Source: Betaproteobacteria bacterium (lineage in GTDB: Bacteria; Pseudomonadota; Gammaproteobacteria; Burkholderiales; Rhodocyclaceae). From it: 39,674 bases of DNA. Both the position numbers and the translations under genes were made by a program. The notes under the pieces were generated by a model. It did not search any database, was not told the origin of the DNA, and saw only the letters and a list, made by a program, of their open reading frames with translations. Each line of letters starts with the position of its first letter. The first letter of the stretch is position 1. This document shows, in pieces, positions 22,269-28,913 of this stretch. Where the stretch lies: assembly GCA_004295105.1 (NCBI GenBank), contig SHNC01000242.1:1-39674 (forward strand), given 5' to 3'.

Positions 22269-23843
22269 TCAGAGCTCGCGCCGCTGCATCGCGCCAGCGA
22301 TGTACTCGGCCTGGCGCACCGCCAGCGCGACGATGGTCAGCGTCGGGTTGGCGGCGGAGCTGGAGGTAAACTGGCTGCCGTCGGAGATGAACAGGTTGTT
22401 GATGTCGTGCGTCTGGCCCCACTTGTTCACCACGCCGTCGCGCGCGTTGGCGCTCATGCGGTTGGTGCCCATGTTGTGGCTGGCGGGGTAGGGCGGCATG
22501 TCGATCACCCGGGTGGCGCCCACCGCCTCCGAGACCTTGCGCCACTGCGCCAGGCCGTGGCGGCGCATGGCGGCGTCGTTGGTGTGGTCGGTCTTGCTGA
22601 CGATGGGGATGGGCAGCCCGTACTGGTCCTTCTCGGTGGGATGCAGGCTGATGCCGTTTTCTTCCTGCGGCATGTCCTCGCCGCACACCCACACGCAGCT
22701 CATGTGGTCGTAATGCTCCAGCGCCGAGGTCACTTCGCGGCCCCAGCCGCCCGGCTTCATGAACGCGGCGGTGAAGGGCAGGTGCAGTGCCAGGCCCTCG
22801 AGGTGGTAGCCGCCGAGGAAGCCGCGATCGGGGTTGAGCTGCGCTTCGTCCGAGATCACCGCGGCGATGTCGAAGCCGCGATACATGTACACCGGCCCCT
22901 TGTGGATGGCGATGGCGGCGGCGGTGGTGTGGTTCATGTAGTTCTTGCCGACCTGGCCGGAGGAGTTGGCCAGCCCGTTGGGGAACAGGCTGGAGGCGGA
23001 GTTGAGCAGCAGCCGCGGCGACTCGATCGAGTTGCCGGCCACGCACACCACGCGCGCCTTCTGCAGGTGCTGGCGGCCGTCCTTGTCGGCATAGAGCACG
23101 CCGCTGACCTTGCCGCTCCTGTCGTGCTCGATCTTCAGCACCATGCTCTGCGGCCGCAGCTCTGCGTGGCCGGTGTCGAGCGCGCGCGGGATCTCCGAAT
23201 ACAGCGTCGACCACTTGGCGCCGATCTTGCAGCCCTGCATGCAGAAGCCGATCTGCTGACAGGCGGGGCGGCCGTCGTTGGGCCGGGTGTTGGAGGCGAC
23301 CGGGCGGCTGATGTCGGTGTAGCCCACCTTCTTGGCGCCGGCGGCGATGACCTTGTAGTGGTTGTTGGGCGGCATCTCCGGCAGGCCGCTGGCCCGGGTG
23401 CCGGCGACGCCCATCTTGCGTTCGGCGATATCGTAGTAGGGTGCCAGTTCCTCGTAGCTGATCGGCCAGTCGAGCACATTGGCGCCCCTGACCTCGCCAT
23501 AGGTGCTGCGAATGCGGAAATCGTGCGGCAGGAAGCGCAGCGCCAGCCCCGAGAAGTGCATGGTCGAGCCGCCCACGCCCTTCACGATCCAGGCCGGCAG
23601 GTTGGGATAGGTCTCGGTGTGATGCCAGCCGCCTGCGGAGATGCGCTTGTCCAGCCACGAGATCTTCTTGAACATCGCCCATTCGTCGTTCTCGAAATCG
23701 GCCTGGGTGTAGTGCTTGCCGGCCTCGAGGATGACGACGTCGACGCCGCGCCGGGTCAGTTCGTCGGCCAGCGTGCCACCGCCGGCGCCCGAGCCGACGA
23801 TCACCACCACGCTGTCGTCGTCCAGCGAGAATTTCGCGCTCAT
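22269..23843 (-). CDS. GMC-family FAD-dependent dehydrogenase with 3Fe-4S-type cysteine motif
   Basis: A 524-residue flavoprotein. The FAD-binding motif IVGSGAGGGTLADEL lies at 15-29, and the GMC signature region GVGGSTMHFSGLALRF near 89-104. The catalytic pair is His456 (ASHNMGTNRM) and Asn499 (SSAANPTLTI). Cys195, Cys201 and Cys205 form CX5CX3C, the motif that binds a 3Fe-4S cluster in bacterial FAD-glucose dehydrogenase and related three-subunit enzymes. It has no signal peptide of its own. It is preceded by a Tat-signal small subunit, the usual hitch-hiker export arrangement. The third, cytochrome c subunit of such enzymes is absent here. The ribosome site AGGAGA is strong. Substrate unknown; by context an alcohol or diol whose product enters the E1/E2 complex. 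Confidence 0.9.
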   Translation of the reverse strand: MSAKFSLDDDSVVVIVGSGAGGGTLADELTRRGVDVVILEAGKHYTQADFENDEWAMFKKISWLDKRISAGGWHHTETYPNLPAWIVKGVGGSTMHFSGLALRFLPHDFRIRSTYGEVRGANVLDWPISYEELAPYYDIAERKMGVAGTRASGLPEMPPNNHYKVIAAGAKKVGYTDISRPVASNTRPNDGRPACQQIGFCMQGCKIGAKWSTLYSEIPRALDTGHAELRPQSMVLKIEHDRSGKVSGVLYADKDGRQHLQKARVVCVAGNSIESPRLLLNSASSLFPNGLANSSGQVGKNYMNHTTAAAIAIHKGPVYMYRGFDIAAVISDEAQLNPDRGFLGGYHLEGLALHLPFTAAFMKPGGWGREVTSALEHYDHMSCVWVCGEDMPQEENGISLHPTEKDQYGLPIPIVSKTDHTNDAAMRRHGLAQWRKVSEAVGATRVIDMPPYPASHNMGTNRMSANARDGVVNKWGQTHDINNLFISDGSQFTSSSAANPTLTIVALAVRQAEYIAGAMQRREL

Positions 23844-23885
23844 GATGTGTCTCCTGAATGTTGTTGTGCGTTGGTGAGGGCGGGA

Positions 23886-24467
23886 TCAGGCGCCTTCCAG
23901 CCAGTCGATGTCGTCGAAGCCGCGGTTGAGGTAGCCGCCCTTTTCCCAGGACGAGCCCTCGTAGCCGAACAGCGGCCATACCGCCTTGTTGTCGTAGAAG
24001 CCGGTGACCAGATGGCCCTTGACCTTCTGAAAGAAGGCACCGTGCTCGATCACGTAGAGCAGGCTGACGCGGTCGCTCTCCCCGGCGAGGTCGGCGTAGG
24101 CCTTGTTGAAGCGCAGCTTCGACAGCCGGTCGAGCGCGGCCACGCCTTCGGTCAGCAGCTTCTTCAGCTTGTCGTCCGCGGCGGCCTGCGCTTCGAGCGG
24201 CTCGAGCGCCTGCAGGTAATATCGGTCGGAAATGCGGTCGTGCGGGAAGATGTCGCGCGCCAGCACCAGCAGCGTCTTGCCGGTGGCGGCGCCCAGCACC
24301 TTGAAGCTGGCGGCGAGCGCCTCGCGCGCCGGCGTCATCAGGGTGGCGGCCGACAGCGTGCCGACGCCGAGGGCGGCCATGCCGCTGCCCTTGAGGAAGC
24401 CGCGGCGGCTGAGGGTGATGCGCTTGTCGACGACGCGCATCGGCGCGCGCGTGTTTTCGGTGGTCAT
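23886..24467 (-). CDS. Tat-exported gluconate 2-dehydrogenase subunit 3-like small subunit
   Basis: A 193-residue protein with a twin-arginine signal, SRRGFLKGSGMAALGVG, at about residues 20-36 and a cleavage region near AREALA. The mature helical part (ARDIFPHDRISDRYYLQALEPLE...) matches the gluconate 2-dehydrogenase subunit 3 family. These small subunits fold with and carry the GMC catalytic subunit through the Tat pathway. The start ATG at 24467 has a textbook AAGGAG site nine bases upstream. The frame remains open well upstream, into the lipoate-ligase region, but that is out of frame with the ligase and not real. It is followed after 42 bases by the GMC gene. Confidence 0.88.
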   Translation of the reverse strand: MTTENTRAPMRVVDKRITLSRRGFLKGSGMAALGVGTLSAATLMTPAREALAASFKVLGAATGKTLLVLARDIFPHDRISDRYYLQALEPLEAQAAADDKLKKLLTEGVAALDRLSKLRFNKAYADLAGESDRVSLLYVIEHGAFFQKVKGHLVTGFYDNKAVWPLFGYEGSSWEKGGYLNRGFDDIDWLEGA

Positions 24468-24529
24468 GCTTGTCTCCTTGCTCTTGTGGCGGCCGGGATG
24501 GCCTTTTTCCGTGGGGGCCGGCGCGGTGG

Positions 24530-25318
24530 TCAGGTGTCGTCGTCGGTCGCGAGTTCGCCGAGCACGTCGGCCAGCATCTGCGCCAGGCTCCCGGCGAGGG
24601 TTTCGACGTGCATGGCATTGCCGTGCAGTTCGGCGCACGAGGTGGTGGCGGCTTGCAGCCGGGTGACGTCGGCCGCCGGCCGGTCGAGCGCGCGGCACAG
24701 CAGCGACCAGTCGGGGCGGTAGAGCAGGGTGCCGGTGGTGAGCAGCACGCCGTGCCGGCGGCGCAACTGGGCGAGGCCGACGAGCTTGCGGCCGTCGGCG
24801 ATCACTTCCCACGGTGACAGGCCGCCGAAGCAGGCCCAGGCCAGCGCCGGATCGGACGGCCGGCGCGCGAGTTCGTCCGGCGCCAGCGCATGGGCGGGCA
24901 GGCCGAAGTCGCGCAGCAGGCCGGCATGCAGCACGCCCAGCCAGCGGTAGCTCGACACCGTGCCGCCGGCGAGCAGGCGGTGATCCGGCGGCAGCACCAC
25001 CGAGGACGACAGCATCCAAGGCCCGGTCAGCACCGCGCCGCCGCCGGCGCGGCGCTGCACCAGCTCGCAATCGGTATGCGCCGCCCGCGCCGCCTCGTCG
25101 AACAGCGCCGCCTGGGCGCAGCCGAACACCACGCCGGGTGCCGGGTAGGTCCACACCCGGACCCGTGGCACGGTCACCGGCGCGGCGAGCTGGCGCATGT
25201 TCCAGTCCTGCTCGGCGGCGGCAGGCGCCACGGTCAGCCCACTGCCGACCGGCACGCGCCGGACGGCGGCACTGGCGAAGGGGGTGCGGACGGAGGGGGC
25301 GAGGGCGGCGGCGGGCAT
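24530..25318 (-). CDS. lipoate-protein ligase family protein (short, LplA-like)
   Basis: A 262-residue member of the biotin/lipoate protein ligase fold. It shows the lipoyl-AMP loop RRAGGGAVLTGP (89-100; RRxxGGG in LplA) and the catalytic-lysine segment DGRKLVGLAQ with Lys178. It lacks the C-terminal accessory domain of E. coli LplA (about 337 residues), so by family precedent it may need a separate partner, or may be an octanoyl/lipoyl transferase. The ATG overlaps the E2 stop codon as TGATG, so it is translationally coupled to the complex whose free lipoyl domain it probably modifies. It could instead act on other lipoyl proteins, but the position argues for a dedicated ligase. Confidence 0.82.
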   Translation of the reverse strand: MPAAALAPSVRTPFASAAVRRVPVGSGLTVAPAAAEQDWNMRQLAAPVTVPRVRVWTYPAPGVVFGCAQAALFDEAARAAHTDCELVQRRAGGGAVLTGPWMLSSSVVLPPDHRLLAGGTVSSYRWLGVLHAGLLRDFGLPAHALAPDELARRPSDPALAWACFGGLSPWEVIADGRKLVGLAQLRRRHGVLLTTGTLLYRPDWSLLCRALDRPAADVTRLQAATTSCAELHGNAMHVETLAGSLAQMLADVLGELATDDDT

Positions 25319-26046
25319 CAGTCGAACTCCGCCTGTTCCAGCCGGCGCGCGACCTCGCCGAGGAACAGCGCCGCCGGGTAGCCGTCCACCGCACGGTGGT
25401 CGAACACCAGCGTCAGGTTGGCCACCGGCGCGGCAACGATGGCGCCGTCCTTCACCACCGGGCGCAGCACGCTGCGGCCGACGCCGAGGATGGCCACCTG
25501 CGGCGGGTTGATGATGGGGCTGAAGCGGTCGATGCCGGTGGCGCCGAGGTTGGTCACGGTGAAGGTGCCGCGCTGGTAGGCGCCGCCGGTGAGGGCCCCG
25601 GCGCGGGCGCCCTCGGCAAGCCGGCGGGTTTCCGCCGCCAGTTGCGCCACCGCGAGCGTGTCCGCATTGCGGATTACCGGCACCATCAGGCCGTCGTCGA
25701 GCGCGACGGCGACACCGATGTTGATGTCGTCGACCGGCTCGACCTCCTTCTCGCGCATCAGCGCGTTCAGCCGCGGATGGGCGCGCAGCGCCTGCGCCAC
25801 CGCATGCAGCACGAAGGCATTGACGCTGGGTCGGTCGCCGGCGGCGGCACGCTCCGCGCGCACGGCCTCGACGCGGCTCAGGTCCACATCCACCGAATGT
25901 GCCACCCGCGGCACCTGCCAGCCCAGCCCCATGTTACGGGCGATGGCGCCGCGCAGGCCGACGAGCGGCACGCTGCGGCGCGCGCCCGCAGGCGCGGCAG
26001 CCGGGGAGGGGGCCACGGCGGCGCTCGTCGCCACTGTCGCGCTCAT
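25318..26046 (-). CDS. catalytic-only E2 acyltransferase of a 2-oxoacid/acetoin dehydrogenase complex
   Basis: A 242-residue protein that is only the 2-oxoacid dehydrogenase acyltransferase domain. The catalytic motif DHRAVDG carries His217 and Asp221. Other family segments are VPLVGLRGAIARNM at 26-39, GVAVALDDGLMVPVIRNAD at 111-129, and TFTVTNLGATGIDRFSPIINPPQVAILGVG. The first 24 residues are an Ala/Pro-rich linker remnant. There is no lipoyl domain and no recognisable peripheral-subunit-binding domain, whereas a normal E2 is 370 or more residues. The lipoyl domain is encoded separately by the gene three bases upstream. The complex should transfer an acyl group from lipoamide to CoA. Confidence 0.9.
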   Translation of the reverse strand: MSATVATSAAVAPSPAAAPAGARRSVPLVGLRGAIARNMGLGWQVPRVAHSVDVDLSRVEAVRAERAAAGDRPSVNAFVLHAVAQALRAHPRLNALMREKEVEPVDDINIGVAVALDDGLMVPVIRNADTLAVAQLAAETRRLAEGARAGALTGGAYQRGTFTVTNLGATGIDRFSPIINPPQVAILGVGRSVLRPVVKDGAIVAAPVANLTLVFDHRAVDGYPAALFLGEVARRLEQAEFD

Positions 26047-26049
26047 CGC

Positions 26050-26295
26050 TCAGCCCTCCAGTTGCGCGAGCACCGCGCCGCGGCCGAAGGTGTCCTGCTC
26101 GGCCACGTTCAGCCTGGCGATGCGGCCGGCCGATGGTGCGAAGATCTCGTGGCTGGTCTTCACCAATTCGGCCACTGCCAGAACCTGGCCGGCTTCCACC
26201 GTGTCGCCTTCCTTCACCTGCCATTCCTGCAGCAGCGCTTCGGTGCCTTCATCGACGTCGGCCCACACCGCGTCGTCGAGGATGATGTCGGTCAT
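26050..26295 (-). CDS. free-standing lipoyl domain protein
   Basis: An 81-residue protein that is a single biotinyl/lipoyl domain. The pattern is WADVDEGTEALLQEWQVKEGDTVEAGQVLAVAELVKTSHEIFAPSAGRIARL, and the lipoyl lysine is Lys46 in ELVKTSHEI at the usual hairpin position. There is no flanking linker or second domain. It starts after a good AGGAGA ribosome site and is followed three bases later by the catalytic E2. It lies 21 bases after E1 beta. Biotin domains usually have MKM at the modified turn, so lipoylation is favoured, and a lipoate ligase gene lies two genes downstream. It is likely the swinging arm of this complex as a mobile carrier protein. Confidence 0.9.
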   Translation of the reverse strand: MTDIILDDAVWADVDEGTEALLQEWQVKEGDTVEAGQVLAVAELVKTSHEIFAPSAGRIARLNVAEQDTFGRGAVLAQLEG

Positions 26296-26316
26296 GTTGT
26301 GTCTCCTGGTTGCTGG

Positions 26317-27351
26317 TCAATCAAGCTTGAAAGTCATCAGGCCGCGCACGCTGGCGACGATGTTGTCCACCTGGGGAATGGCGAACTGTTCGAGCGGGCG
26401 GCTGAACGGGATGGGCACGTCGGGCACCGCGAGGCGGCGCACCGGGGCCTTGAGGCGGAGGGTGTCGAGGTTTTCAGCCACCAGCGCGGCGATCTCGCCG
26501 GACAGGCCGAAACTGAGGTAGTCCTCGTCGGCGACCAGCAGCCGGCCGGTGCGCTGCACCGACTTCAGCACCGCGGCGCGGTCGAGTGGCACCAGCGTGC
26601 GCAGGTCGAGGACTTCGGCAGAAATACCTTCCGCGGCGAGCCGGTCGGCGGCGAGCACCGACTTCTGCACCATCTGCGACAGGGTCACGATGGTGACGTC
26701 GCTGCCCTCGCGCACCACGCGCGCCTGGCCGAAGGGAATGGTGTATTGCTCCTCCGGCACTTCGTTGGTGCTGCCCTCGAAGTACGACATCCAGGACAGC
26801 CCCATGATGCCCTTGTGGTAGAGGAAGACCACCGGGTTGTCGTCGCGGATCGCGGTCGTCATCAGCCCCTTGGCGTCGTAGGCGTTGGACGGCACCACCA
26901 CCTTGAGGCCGGGCACGTGGGCGAAGATCGAGTACAGGCACTGCGAGTGCTGGGCGGCGTCGTTGTAGCCGCCGCCGATGCCGGTGGTGATGACCAGCGG
27001 GTACCTGCAGGCGCCGCCCGACATGTAGTGGTTCTTGGCGATGTGGTTGTAGATCTGGTCGAAGCAGACACCGAAGAAGTCGACGAACATCAGCTCCGAG
27101 ATCGGCCGCAGGCCCTCGGCGGCGGCGCCGAGCGCGGCGCCCATGAAGCCGGTTTCAGAGATCGGCGTGTCCATCACGCGCTCCGGCCCGAACTGGTCGA
27201 GCAGCCCGGTGGTGGCGCTGAAAATGCCGCCGTACTTGCCGACGTCCTCGCCCATGACGAAGACGCGCGGGTCGCGCGCCATTTCCTGCGCGGTCGCTTC
27301 GGAGATCGCCTGCGCCATGGTCAGGCGGCGGGTGGTGGTGTTGGTGCTCAT
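26317..27351 (-). CDS. thiamine-diphosphate dehydrogenase E1 beta subunit (AcoB/PdhB-like)
   Basis: A 344-residue transketolase-like E1 beta. It opens with TMAQAISEATAQEMARDPRVFVMGEDVGKYGGIF, whose Glu in GED activates thiamine diphosphate, and contains RVMDTPISETGFMGAALGAA and VPSNAYDAKGL typical of the family. The C-terminal transketolase domain (VLDLRTLVPLDRAAVLKSVQRTGRLLVADED) is complete. Two starts are possible: the ATG at 27351 with CAGGAG at the right spacing, chosen here, or an ATG at 27372 overlapping the E1 alpha stop. It forms a heterotetramer with E1 alpha. Similarity is to acetoin and branched-chain type E1 enzymes; the substrate cannot be fixed by eye. Confidence 0.93.
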   Translation of the reverse strand: MSTNTTTRRLTMAQAISEATAQEMARDPRVFVMGEDVGKYGGIFSATTGLLDQFGPERVMDTPISETGFMGAALGAAAEGLRPISELMFVDFFGVCFDQIYNHIAKNHYMSGGACRYPLVITTGIGGGYNDAAQHSQCLYSIFAHVPGLKVVVPSNAYDAKGLMTTAIRDDNPVVFLYHKGIMGLSWMSYFEGSTNEVPEEQYTIPFGQARVVREGSDVTIVTLSQMVQKSVLAADRLAAEGISAEVLDLRTLVPLDRAAVLKSVQRTGRLLVADEDYLSFGLSGEIAALVAENLDTLRLKAPVRRLAVPDVPIPFSRPLEQFAIPQVDNIVASVRGLMTFKLD

Positions 27352-27368
27352 GTCGGTCTCCTGTGGGC

Positions 27369-28379
27369 TCATTCCGCGAACACGTGCAGCAGCGCGTCCT
27401 GCGGTTCCGGGTAGGGGCTGTTGCGGCCGAAGTCGTAGGCCGCCTGCACGCGCCCCGACACCCGCGCACGCAGCGCGGCGTCGGCCGCGTCGTCGAGCAG
27501 GCCGCGTGCGCGCAGCACGGCGCCGAGCGCCGGGATGGGGTCGTGCTGGCGCAGCTCTTTCGCTTCGCCCTTGGGCCGGTAGGTCTCGGGGTCGCCCTGG
27601 AAGTGGCCGAAGTAGCGGTCGGTCTTGACCTCGATCAGCGTCGGCCCGTCGCCGCGCCGGGCACGCGCCACCGCCTCGCCGGCCGCGGTGAAAACCGCGA
27701 GCGCATCGTTCCGTTCCACCAGCACGCCGGGCATGCCGTAGGCCACCGCGCGGTCGGCGTTGGAGGCGATCGCGGTCGACGCGGACTTCTCCACCGAGAT
27801 GCCGTACTTGTTGTCCTCGACCACGAACACCACCGGCAGCCTCCACAGCGCAGCGAGGTTGAGCGCCTCGTGGAAGGCGCCCTGGTTGGCCGCGCCCTCG
27901 CCGAAGAAGGCGATCGCCACCGCGTCGGTGCCCAGCTTCTTCGCCGCAAGCGCGGCGCCGCAGGCCTGTGGCGCGCCGGCGCCGACGATGCCGCTGCAGG
28001 AGAACTTCACCGCCGGGTCGAACAGGTGCATGTGGCCGCCCTTGCCGCGACCGAGGCCGGTGGCCTTGCCGAACATCTCGGCGGTCATCGCGTTCAGGTC
28101 GACGTCCTTGGCGATGGCGAAGTGATGTGGGCGATGTGCGCCGACCACCGTGTCGTCGCGCCGCAGGTGGGCGCACACGCCGACCGCCACCGGCTCCTGG
28201 CCGGCCGCCAGGTGCATCTCGCCCGGCACCGGGCCGGCGCCGATGTCGAAGGCCAGGCCCTTCTGGATCTTCGGCGGCAGCTTGGCCTCGAGATAGACGC
28301 GGGACATGGTTTCCTCGTAGTCCCGGATCTCGATCATCTTTTCGTACATCCACCGCAATTGCTCGGCAGTCGCTTCCAT
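27369..28379 (-). CDS. thiamine-diphosphate dehydrogenase E1 alpha subunit (AcoA/PdhA-like)
   Basis: A 336-residue E1 alpha, slightly longer than AcoA. Motifs include MHLAAGQEPVAVGVCAHL, GRGKGGHMHLFD and GIVGAGAPQACGAALA. The thiamine-diphosphate motif is FFGEGAANQGAFHEALNLAA, with GEG at 160-162 where most E1 enzymes have GDG, closing at Asp189-Asn190 (DNKYGIS). The phosphorylation-loop-like HFQGDPETYRPKGE is present. It is the first gene of the operon. The ATG at 28379 is preceded by AGGAGG. A sigma-54-type promoter lies about 105 bases upstream. The complex probably cleaves an acyloin or decarboxylates a 2-oxoacid, passing the acyl group to the separate lipoyl protein. Confidence 0.93.
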   Translation of the reverse strand: MEATAEQLRWMYEKMIEIRDYEETMSRVYLEAKLPPKIQKGLAFDIGAGPVPGEMHLAAGQEPVAVGVCAHLRRDDTVVGAHRPHHFAIAKDVDLNAMTAEMFGKATGLGRGKGGHMHLFDPAVKFSCSGIVGAGAPQACGAALAAKKLGTDAVAIAFFGEGAANQGAFHEALNLAALWRLPVVFVVEDNKYGISVEKSASTAIASNADRAVAYGMPGVLVERNDALAVFTAAGEAVARARRGDGPTLIEVKTDRYFGHFQGDPETYRPKGEAKELRQHDPIPALGAVLRARGLLDDAADAALRARVSGRVQAAYDFGRNSPYPEPQDALLHVFAE

Positions 28380-28483
28380 GGCTGGATTCCTCCTCGTTCG
28401 TGGGATGCCCGGCGCCGTCTGCTGCTGTCCGCCGCTGGCTGGTTGCCCGGTCTTGTGCGGCAGGGGCGCTTGCAGGATCTATC

Positions 28484-28498
28484 GCAAGAGCGATGCCA
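28484..28498 (-). promoter_or_regulatory. sigma-54 (-24/-12) promoter of the E1/E2/GMC operon
   Basis: Read on the minus strand the sequence is TGGCATCGCTCTTGC. It has TGGCA at -24 and TTGC at -12, with the invariant GG and GC exactly ten bases apart. The predicted start of transcription is near 28472, giving a leader of about 93 bases to the E1 alpha ATG. It agrees with the AcoR-like sigma-54 activator encoded at the end of the cluster. Confidence 0.75.
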
Positions 28499-28623
28499 TG
28501 CACCGTCCGAGCCCCGATTCCGGCTCCGGCTGCGCTGACAAGATGCTGAAAAGGAGAGGTTTTTTCGTGGCAGGCGAAGTGTGGGCGGAGGTCTGCAGGC
28601 GTGTCGTCCACTGTCGCAAGATC

Positions 28624-28661
28624 GTCGCAGCGGCTGCGACAGATGTCGCACCCGCTGCGAC
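28624..28661. promoter_or_regulatory. paired palindromic activator sites (upstream activating sequence)
   Basis: Two 17-bp palindromes share the same half-sites: GTCGCAGCGGCTGCGAC at 28624-28640 and GTCGCACCCGCTGCGAC at 28645-28661. Their centres are 21 bp apart, two helical turns, so both face the same side of the DNA. A further GTCGCA half-site lies at 28613-28618. They sit about 160 bp upstream of the -24/-12 promoter on the E1 alpha side, the usual range for a bacterial enhancer. They probably bind the Fis-type domain of the AcoR-like activator. They are also about 250 bp upstream of the divergent porin gene. Confidence 0.7.
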
Positions 28662-28913
28662 GGATGAACGGTCGTGACACGCGCCGGTGACAGGGCTGCC
28701 GCTGCCGTCCGCGGCGTCCTCGGCGGGGTCTTCGCGCAGTGCGCGAACGCATTGGATTCAAGGGGTTGGCGGGCATTGCCGGCGGATCGGCGCGGACGTC
28801 GGCAGGCGGTGCCCGCGGGCGGTGGCATTGCTGTTGCTATGAAGCTCTCCGCCACCCCTGGTGACCGCTTTCGGCCGGGGTGTCGCGACTCAAGCACCTC
28901 ACAGGGGAAAACA

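Larger units (their letters stand above)
28380..28913. other. 534-bp divergent regulatory region between E1 alpha and the porin
   Basis: The region holds the E1 alpha leader, the sigma-54 promoter (28484-28498), the paired palindromes (28624-28661), and the porin leader with an AGGGGA ribosome site before 28914. Frames open through it have no recognisable protein content. I could not pick out a convincing sigma-70 promoter for the porin. Confidence 0.6.

Noticed and set aside
23886-25394. A possible fusion of the Tat small subunit with a long upstream extension
   Set aside because: The extension overlaps the lipoate ligase in another frame and has no domain. The ATG at 24467 has a textbook ribosome site and begins a Tat signal.
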